Assembly: GCF_900143065.1 (NCBI RefSeq)
Contig: NZ_FRCX01000014.1
Coordinates: forward strand, 1-64,000
Length of the DNA stretch: 64,000 bases
DNA from: Duganella sacchari
GTDB taxonomy: Bacteria > Pseudomonadota > Gammaproteobacteria > Burkholderiales > Burkholderiaceae_D
Reading direction: 5' to 3'
This document shows, piece by piece, positions 59,017-64,000 of the stretch. The notes beneath the pieces are model-generated. The model did no database searches. It was not told where the DNA came from and was given only the letters and a program-made list of their open reading frames with translations. The position numbers and the translations under genes are program-made. Each line of letters starts with the position of its first letter. Position 1 is the first letter of the stretch.

Positions 59017-60786
59017 ATGCGGAAAATTTCCTCCGTCCTGGCCGTCGCGCTGGGACTGGTCTTCTCTCAGGCTGCCAGTGCGCAGTCCACTTCCTGCAGT
59101 GTCAATTGTTTCAGCAAACGCTGGGTGTATGTGCCCGTCAATTTGAGCGGCAAGGCGCTGACCGACAATCCAGACTACGTCAAAGTGCTCAAGGTGATCG
59201 AGGCTGCCAAGCTGAATGGCTATAACGGCATTGCGCTCGATTCCGGCGGCAGCGGCATCTTTGCCACCATGCTTACCAGCGCCGGGCCGTATCCCAACTT
59301 CTACACCAACTACCAGTCGGTGGTGCAAAAGGCGCAGGAAGCCGGCATTGAGCTGATCCCCGTAGGCGGCGGCCCGGAAGTGCCGGCCTTCCTCGATCCG
59401 TCGCAGATTGAGGCTTTGCCGGTACAGGATCTGCCGTTTGTGGTGAATGAGGGCGTGGCCAAAGCGGTGGGTACGTCGATTGTGACCGATAGCAGTTTCG
59501 AAAACCGGGATGTCCAGTGGGGCAGGGATACCGCCTCTGTCGATTACGACAACACGGTGGCACACAGCGGCTTGAACTCGATGAAGTTCGTTGAGAATGC
59601 AACCTCCAGCGGTAACAATCTGGCGCGGCTGATGCGCCGATTTGACGGCTTGCGGCCGCATACCTCGTATCGCATGTCGTTCTGGGTTAAAACGGATAAC
59701 TATAGTTCGCCGCTGCGCATCCAGATTTATGATCCGCTGGTGAAATCGCCCATTTACGTCAACCGTACTGCCGGCGCGGGTTTCGGCTGGGGCACGGCCG
59801 CCAATGGCAACTGGAATGACAACCCCAACCTGATCGCCAAAACGCAGGACTGGACGCGCTACGATCTTGATTTCAACACGGCGAATTACTCGACAGTGCG
59901 GTTGTACATGGGAACGTGGGCCAATGGCTCCGCAGGCGGTAAAGCGTGGATTGATGATCTGGACATCCGCGAAATCGGCCTGGCCCACACCATCCGCCGC
60001 GCTTCACTGCCGGTGAAGGTGACGTCGGCGGATGGCAATACGGTCTACACCGAAAACGCCGACTATGTGATCAAGCCCGAAGCGCTGGGTATTCCTGGTG
60101 GCAGCCGCATCCAGCCGAACCAGCAGCTCAAGGTATCGTACTACCAGTCCGCCATGAACCTGACGGCGCGCTATGGCACGGCTGCGACGTCGTGCGGCAG
60201 CTACTTCTTCGATCAGCAGAAAGCCTTGTTTGACAAGATCAGCGCCTTATTCAAGCGGCCGACCAAGTACTTCCTGTATTACGATGAGATGCGGGTGCTG
60301 AACTGGGATCCCGCGTGCGCGCAGCAGACGGCTGGCGCCTACTTGTCCAACCAGATCTACACGCTGCAAAACACCTTGACCAGCGCCTATCCGAATCTGG
60401 AGCTGTACATCTGGCACGATATGTTTGACCCCAACGGCAACGCCACCAACCCGTACTACGCAGTCAATGGGGATCTCGCCGGTTCGTGGGAAGGCTTGAA
60501 GCCATCGACCGTCATCATGAACTGGACCGACACCACGGTAGCCGGGCGCACGACGTCGTTGAAGTTCTTTAGCGATAAGGCCTTCAGGCAGATGATCGCG
60601 GTCTACTACGACGATCCTTCGCTGAACAAAGTACATGAGTGGCTAAAAGCGCTGGACGATGCGCAGACGCAGAACGTGACCGGTGTGGACGGTTTCATGT
60701 ACACCACGTGGACCGGCAACGATGACGACCTGGCCAAGGTGGCCAATCAAATCAGGGCGCACGCACCGGGGCGCTGGCCCCAATAA
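59017..60786 (+). CDS. secreted glycoside-hydrolase-like protein with inserted beta-sandwich
   Basis: A 589-residue exported protein (signal peptide 1-22). Residues 34-140 look like the first strands of a TIM barrel (KRWVYVPVNLSGK, GYNGIALDSGG, GIELIPVGGG). Residues about 155-325 form a carbohydrate-binding-like beta-sandwich (SSFENRDVQWGRD, SYRMSFWVKTDNY, KAWIDDLDIREIG). From about 370 the barrel resumes with YFLYYDEMRVLNWD, LYIWHDMFDPNG and FMYTTWTGND; the Asp-Glu pair resembles the catalytic pair of GH20-type hexosaminidases. GAAGGAG precedes the ATG. Substrate and activity are unknown. Confidence 0.75.
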   Translation: MRKISSVLAVALGLVFSQAASAQSTSCSVNCFSKRWVYVPVNLSGKALTDNPDYVKVLKVIEAAKLNGYNGIALDSGGSGIFATMLTSAGPYPNFYTNYQSVVQKAQEAGIELIPVGGGPEVPAFLDPSQIEALPVQDLPFVVNEGVAKAVGTSIVTDSSFENRDVQWGRDTASVDYDNTVAHSGLNSMKFVENATSSGNNLARLMRRFDGLRPHTSYRMSFWVKTDNYSSPLRIQIYDPLVKSPIYVNRTAGAGFGWGTAANGNWNDNPNLIAKTQDWTRYDLDFNTANYSTVRLYMGTWANGSAGGKAWIDDLDIREIGLAHTIRRASLPVKVTSADGNTVYTENADYVIKPEALGIPGGSRIQPNQQLKVSYYQSAMNLTARYGTAATSCGSYFFDQQKALFDKISALFKRPTKYFLYYDEMRVLNWDPACAQQTAGAYLSNQIYTLQNTLTSAYPNLELYIWHDMFDPNGNATNPYYAVNGDLAGSWEGLKPSTVIMNWTDTTVAGRTTSLKFFSDKAFRQMIAVYYDDPSLNKVHEWLKALDDAQTQNVTGVDGFMYTTWTGNDDDLAKVANQIRAHAPGRWPQ

Positions 60787-60787
60787 A

Positions 60788-60813
60788 CCAACCCCGCCAG
60801 GCGGCGGGGTTGG
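60788..60813. terminator. terminator between the hydrolase-like gene and dctM
   Basis: CCAACCCCGCC and GGCGGGGTTGG form a perfect 11-bp stem with loop AGGC. On the minus strand it is followed by TTTATTG, so it probably serves dctM; it may also end the plus-strand gene. Confidence 0.75.
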
Positions 60814-60819
60814 TCCGGA

Positions 60820-62211
60820 TTACATCAGGCCCATCGCTTTGGGCAGCCACAGCGACAGCCCTGGCCAGTAGGTCACGATCACCAGGAACACCAGCATCGT
60901 CAGCAGCCATGGCATCACCGCCACGGTCAGCTCGGAGATGCTCATTTTCGAGATGCCGCTGGCGACATACAGGTTCAGGCCCACCGGCGGGTGGCACAGG
61001 CCCACTTCCATGTTCGCATCGATCATGATGCCGAAGTGGACGGCGTCGATGCCCAGGCGGATTGCCGCCGGGTGCAGGATCGGCGCCATCACCAGGATGA
61101 TGGACGACGGCTCCATCACGTTACCGGCCAACAGCAGCAGGATGTTGGTGAAGAACAGGAAGCCGGCCTGGCCCAGATCCTTGTTCAGGATCCAGTCCGC
61201 CATCGCCTGCGGGATGTTTTCGTGCGCCATCAGGAACGAGAACAGCACAGCGTTGGTGATAATGTACAGCAGCATGGCCGACAGCGCCGCCGATTTCTTC
61301 AGCACCTCGGGCGTTTTCGACAGCGGCATGTCACGGTAGACGAACACCGAAATCACGAACGCGTACACGGCGCTCATGGCTGCCGCTTCGGTCGGGGTGA
61401 AGATGCCTTTGGTGATGCCGCCAATGATAATCACCACCAGCATCAGGCCCCACACGCTCTTGCGGAACGCGGTCCAGCGCTGCGTCCAGCTGGCCTTGTG
61501 CATGCGCGGGTAGCCGTTTTTCTTGGCCAGCACCCAGGTGGTGCCGCACAACATCACGGTCAGCAGAATGCCCGGGAACAGGCCGGCCAGGAACAGCGCG
61601 CCGATCGAGGTGTTGGTGGAAATCGCGTAAATCACTTTCGGGATCGATGGCAGCATCAGGATGCCCAGCGAGCCGGCGGTAATGATCACGCCCGCGCCAA
61701 AGTGCTTGGGATAGCCCTGCTTGATCATGGCGGGCAGGATGATGGAGCCAATCGCCACCACGGTGGCCACCGACGAGCCGCACACCAGCGCAAACATGGC
61801 GCAGGCGATGATGCCGGCCAGCGCCAGGCCGCCGTGCCAGTGGCCGATCAGGCTGGTGGCAAAGGCGATCATGCGTTTGGCGACGCCGCCGTGGGTCAGG
61901 AAGTTACCGGCCAGGATGAACAGCGGAATGGCCATGATCTCGAACTTCTCGATGCCAGTGAACAGCTTGAGCGCCACCGCCTCGATCGGCACCTCGGTCA
62001 GCAGGTACATGAACATCAGCACCGTCAGGCCGAGCGCGATGGAGACGGGAATACCGGTCAGCATCAGCAGGATCAGCAGCGCAAACACGATGCCGACCTT
62101 GCCGCCCATGATGCACACGCCGAGCAGGATGCCGGCCAGGATGGCCAGGATGGTGCCGGCTTTCTTTTTGGTCCAGGGCTGGACGCCCTGCATGGCTGCA
62201 GCGCCGCTCAT
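60820..62211 (-). CDS. dctM: TRAP transporter large permease subunit DctM
   Basis: A 463-residue protein with about 12 membrane helices plus a short leader, the large subunit that moves C4-dicarboxylates with sodium ions. Family signatures include IPLFILAGNFLTHGGVAKRM, GSSVATVVAIGSIILPAMIKQGYPKHFGAG (seen as GSSVATVVAIGS and MIKQGYPKHFGAG) and VGLCHPPVGLNLYVASG near the C-terminus. It overlaps dctQ by four bases. The N-terminal 40 residues are longer than usual. Confidence 0.95.
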   Translation of the reverse strand: MSGAAAMQGVQPWTKKKAGTILAILAGILLGVCIMGGKVGIVFALLILLMLTGIPVSIALGLTVLMFMYLLTEVPIEAVALKLFTGIEKFEIMAIPLFILAGNFLTHGGVAKRMIAFATSLIGHWHGGLALAGIIACAMFALVCGSSVATVVAIGSIILPAMIKQGYPKHFGAGVIITAGSLGILMLPSIPKVIYAISTNTSIGALFLAGLFPGILLTVMLCGTTWVLAKKNGYPRMHKASWTQRWTAFRKSVWGLMLVVIIIGGITKGIFTPTEAAAMSAVYAFVISVFVYRDMPLSKTPEVLKKSAALSAMLLYIITNAVLFSFLMAHENIPQAMADWILNKDLGQAGFLFFTNILLLLAGNVMEPSSIILVMAPILHPAAIRLGIDAVHFGIMIDANMEVGLCHPPVGLNLYVASGISKMSISELTVAVMPWLLTMLVFLVIVTYWPGLSLWLPKAMGLM

Positions 62212-62861
62212 CGCGCACCTCCGTGGGCTGGCTGGGACGGGGCGGCGGCGAACAGTTCGTCATGGTCGTCGTCGCTCAGGCCATCGACGTGGGATTCGTC
62301 ATGGCGCGGCAGTTCGCCGTGGCGCAGGAAGGTCCAGCTGACCTGCATGAAGCGGAAGCACATCAGGTAGGAGGCCCAGGGCACGGCGGAGTACACCAGC
62401 CAGGTTGGCCATTCGAGGTCGGGCGTGGTCGGGCCTTCCGGCACGTCGCTGGTGTCGCGGCCGAGCAGGGTGTAGACCGCGTGGTGCATGCCGTTTTCCC
62501 ACACGAAGGTCAGGCCCAGCGTGCCGATGATGCCGGTGAACAGCATGCCGCAGACCAGGGCCAGCAGCACGGTGAAGCGGCGCCATTCGGGCGGCATGCG
62601 GTTGACCAGCACGTCGACGCCGACGTGGACGCCTTTGCGCACGCCGTAGGCCGCGCCGAACTTGGCCATCCAGACGAACATGATGATGGCCAGTTCCTGC
62701 GCCCATTCAAAGTGCAGCGACAGCAGGAAGTCCTGCACGCCAGGTATCGGCATGCCGGTGCCGTAGCGGTGGACGACGGAAAGGAAAATGATGAGAGTGG
62801 CTCCTCCCATCAGGAAGGTGATGATCCACTCTTCCAGATGATCGAGTATTTTGATGAACAT
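62208..62861 (-). CDS. dctQ: TRAP transporter small permease subunit DctQ
   Basis: A 217-residue four-helix membrane protein, the small DctQ subunit. An N-terminal EEWIITFLMGGATLIIFLSV helix, WAQELAIIMFVWMAKFGAAY and RKGVHVGVDVLVNRMP are typical. A periplasmic loop and a charged C-terminal tail (about 185-217, rich in Asp, His, Glu) make it longer than the usual 160-180 residues. It is the first gene of the dctQM operon on the minus strand; dctP is on the plus strand, an unusual split. Confidence 0.93.
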   Translation of the reverse strand: MFIKILDHLEEWIITFLMGGATLIIFLSVVHRYGTGMPIPGVQDFLLSLHFEWAQELAIIMFVWMAKFGAAYGVRKGVHVGVDVLVNRMPPEWRRFTVLLALVCGMLFTGIIGTLGLTFVWENGMHHAVYTLLGRDTSDVPEGPTTPDLEWPTWLVYSAVPWASYLMCFRFMQVSWTFLRHGELPRHDESHVDGLSDDDHDELFAAAPSQPAHGGAR

Positions 62862-63043
62862 ATCGTGTCTCTAGGTTTTTATTGGCGCTGGGAAAATCCA
62901 GCATGGTAATAAATTATCTGCGGGTTGGAAATGTGGCAATGAGGGGTACTACTAAGTTGCGGGCACGGGGCATACCACAACTTTTTTCATTTGCGTCGAT
63001 TTGTTTATATCTAAAATACTCAGCTGTGGCCGACTTAAAAAAG
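62862..63043. other. AT-rich upstream region of dctQM
   Basis: The gap between dctQ and the first plus-strand promoter. On the minus strand TTGCCA with TAATTT 17 bases on could be the dctQM promoter. A 63-codon open frame at 62882-63073 has no start signal or recognisable sequence and is not annotated. Confidence 0.35.
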
Positions 63044-63074
63044 TTGAGAAAAAGCTTAAGGGATACGTTATGAT
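63044..63074 (+). promoter_or_regulatory. sigma-70-type promoter without a downstream protein gene
   Basis: TTGAGA (63044-63049) and TATGAT (63069-63074), each one mismatch from consensus, with a 19-base spacer. The start of transcription would be near 63081. The next protein gene on this strand begins only at 63432, behind a strong terminator. Confidence 0.5.
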
Positions 63075-63080
63075 GGCGTC

Positions 63081-63311
63081 GCTCTCAGGGATACGTGCAT
63101 AACGATATGCGGCCCGGTAGCAAAGAATTGTAAGTGGGGAGTGTGTAGAGAAACGGTAATTAATACCGACAAGATATCGAGGAGACACACGTTTTACAGA
63201 ATGTCGCTGTTATGAGCCCTGAAGGCCGCCACAAGTGTGCTACGGGGACAGGCAAGCGACCGGGAACGTGAAGCAGGATTTGAAAACGCACCGAAGGGTG
63301 CGTTTTTTTTT
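63081..63311 (+). ncRNA. candidate small non-coding RNA, about 230 nt
   Basis: The segment runs from the promoter above to a strong terminator and holds no credible protein gene; the best short frame is a 19-codon one at about 63211 without a ribosome-binding site. Internal structure is likely: CGGTA-ATTAA-TACCG (63154-63168) forms a hairpin, and GTCGCT (63203-63208) can pair with AGCGAC (63255-63260). Six GGA triplets occur, of which several could sit in loops, but this is little more than chance. I recognise no known RNA family (not 6S, tmRNA, SRP or RNase P RNA by eye). Confidence 0.4.
63283..63311 (+). terminator. strong intrinsic terminator
   Basis: AAAACGCACC and GGTGCGTTTT form a perfect 10-bp stem with loop GAAG, continuing into a run of nine or more T on the plus strand. 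There is no plus-strand protein gene upstream before the hydrolase-like gene at 60786, which has its own terminator. Confidence 0.88.
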
Positions 63312-63431
63312 GCCCCGGCGATTTACAATGCCAGGCGATGTGGTTTTTTGGCTGTAGCGGGTATGCAACATAATGGTGCATGTGAGCAACTAGGTTATCA
63401 GTGAAGTACTTTTTCGGTGCATGCAACTGTG

Positions 63432-63953
63432 ATGAAAATACAACAGGGTAGTGAGCTGTTTTCCGCTGTGGTGGCCTTGCCCTTCGGGAAACTGGGCATC
63501 CGCACGGCGCATGGGGTGATTGTCGAGATGAGTTATCTGCCGCCCCATTTTGATGCAAAAGCGCCGCAGGACGCGGTGGCCGAACTGGCCGCCTATCAGG
63601 TCGAGCAGTATTGCGCGGATGCGGATTACCAGTTCACGCTCCCGCTCAAGCGCGCCGGCACGGAATTCCAGCAGAAGGTGTGGGATGCGCTGTGTTCGAT
63701 CCCACGCGGCAGCACGCGCACCTATGGCGAGCTGGCCCGGCACCTGGGCTCGGCGCCGCGCGCGGTAGGGCAGGCGTGTGGCGCCAACTGGTTCCCGGTC
63801 GTGGTGCCTTGCCACCGGGTGACGGCGTCCACGGGCCTGGGCGGCTTTTCCAATAGCGATGACCCGAATGGCTACCTGCTGGGCATCAAGCGCTGGTTGC
63901 TGGCGCATGAAGGATCGAGCGAATACGCATGGCAGCAGACAACCTTGCTCTGA
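63432..63953 (+). CDS. ogt: methylated-DNA--[protein]-cysteine S-methyltransferase
   Basis: An Ogt/Ada-C-type suicide repair enzyme that removes methyl groups from O6-methylguanine and O4-methylthymine in DNA. The 173-residue protein has the helix-turn-helix region YGELARHLGSAPRAVGQACGAN (seen as YGELARHLGSAPRAVGQA) with the DNA-flipping Arg, and the acceptor Cys127 in VPCHRV, followed by GGFS. I use ATG 63432; GTG 63417 and GTG 63429 are in frame. It overlaps the xerD start by 25 bases. Confidence 0.95.
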   Translation: MKIQQGSELFSAVVALPFGKLGIRTAHGVIVEMSYLPPHFDAKAPQDAVAELAAYQVEQYCADADYQFTLPLKRAGTEFQQKVWDALCSIPRGSTRTYGELARHLGSAPRAVGQACGANWFPVVVPCHRVTASTGLGGFSNSDDPNGYLLGIKRWLLAHEGSSEYAWQQTTLL

Positions 63954-64000
63954 TCGACGAGTTCTGCGACGGCCTGTGGCTGGAGGACGGGCTGTCCAAG
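63929..64000 (+). CDS. xerD: site-specific tyrosine recombinase XerD (3' end missing)
   Basis: The last 72 bases encode 24 residues, with the XerD N-terminal pattern LIDEFCDGLWLEDGLSK (residues 8-24). XerD with XerC resolves chromosome dimers at dif during division. The ATG at 63929 lies within the end of the methyltransferase gene in another frame. Everything beyond the SAM-like core-binding start lies outside the window; the assignment rests on this short but characteristic stretch. Confidence 0.8.
   Translation, partial: MAADNLALIDEFCDGLWLEDGLSK

Noticed and set aside
62882..63073. 63-codon open frame upstream of dctQM
   Set aside because: It has no ribosome-binding site, overlaps the likely dctQM and small-RNA promoters, and its translation shows no recognisable domain.
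63211..63270. 19-codon peptide inside the candidate small RNA
   Set aside because: An ATG-started frame exists but lacks a Shine-Dalgarno sequence and any recognisable sequence; a structured RNA explains the segment better.
63081..63311. CsrB/RsmZ-type CsrA-sequestering RNA
   Set aside because: Six GGA triplets in about 230 bases is only modestly above chance, and I cannot show that they lie in hairpin loops.

Overview
The window is a GC-rich, gene-dense piece of a betaproteobacterial chromosome. Protein wording and gene order (phoH-ybeY / corC-lnt-glyQ-glyS-gmhB-plsC, an H-NS-like protein beside polysaccharide genes, PEP-CTERM proteins) point to Oxalobacteraceae, close to Duganella/Massilia. 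That is an inference from memory, not a search. I see no phage, insertion sequence, CRISPR array or rRNA.

Layout. 1-7.4 kb (+): dTDP-L-rhamnose synthesis (3' end of rfbA, then rfbC, rfbD), a WecA/MraY-type glycosyltransferase, an H-NS-like protein, phosphomannomutase/phosphoglucomutase, heptosyltransferase I and Kdo transferase: a cell-surface polysaccharide/LPS block. 7.3-19.4 kb (-): an envelope/translation operon, phoH-ybeY then corC-lnt-glyQ-glyS-gmhB-plsC-ygjP-like-cytochrome b561, interrupted at 15.9-17.8 kb by a divergent LysR regulator and a secreted metallo-beta-lactamase-fold enzyme. 19.5-25.7 kb: small proteins, an HDOD signalling pair, an orphan sensor kinase, DUF3224, a PEP-CTERM protein, and a ChaN-like lipoprotein overlapping a thioredoxin. 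25.7-36.1 kb: two MFS transporters, a secreted mutarotase and a LacI regulator, followed by a convergent trans-4-hydroxy-L-proline catabolic operon (epimerase, three-part D-hydroxyproline dehydrogenase, deaminase) with a divergent AraC-type regulator. 36.1-48.3 kb: tRNA-Met with promoter and terminator, a VOC protein, miaA, mutL, a cyclophilin, DedA, alpha-carbonic anhydrase, a mutarotase, amiC-tsaE, queG, a CPBP protease and a MarR regulator with a palindromic operator. 48.4-55.2 kb: a GGDEF cyclase, a DUF885 protein and an accessory-looking stretch (NmrA-like/LysR pair, secreted and membrane hypotheticals, GNAT). 55.2-62.9 kb: a C4-dicarboxylate TRAP system (DctS/DctR-like regulators, dctP, dctQM), with a secreted glycoside-hydrolase-like protein between dctP and the oppositely oriented dctQM. 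63.0-64.0 kb: an apparent non-coding transcription unit, a methylated-DNA methyltransferase and the start of xerD.

The observations I find most worth checking are the promoter-to-terminator unit at 63.04-63.31 kb that contains no credible gene, the glycoside-hydrolase-like protein with an inserted beta-sandwich inside the split TRAP locus, the hydroxyproline operon with its three-part dehydrogenase, a 13-bp inverted repeat with a nested second dyad at 27.04-27.11 kb, and the LysR/MBL insertion into an otherwise conserved operon.
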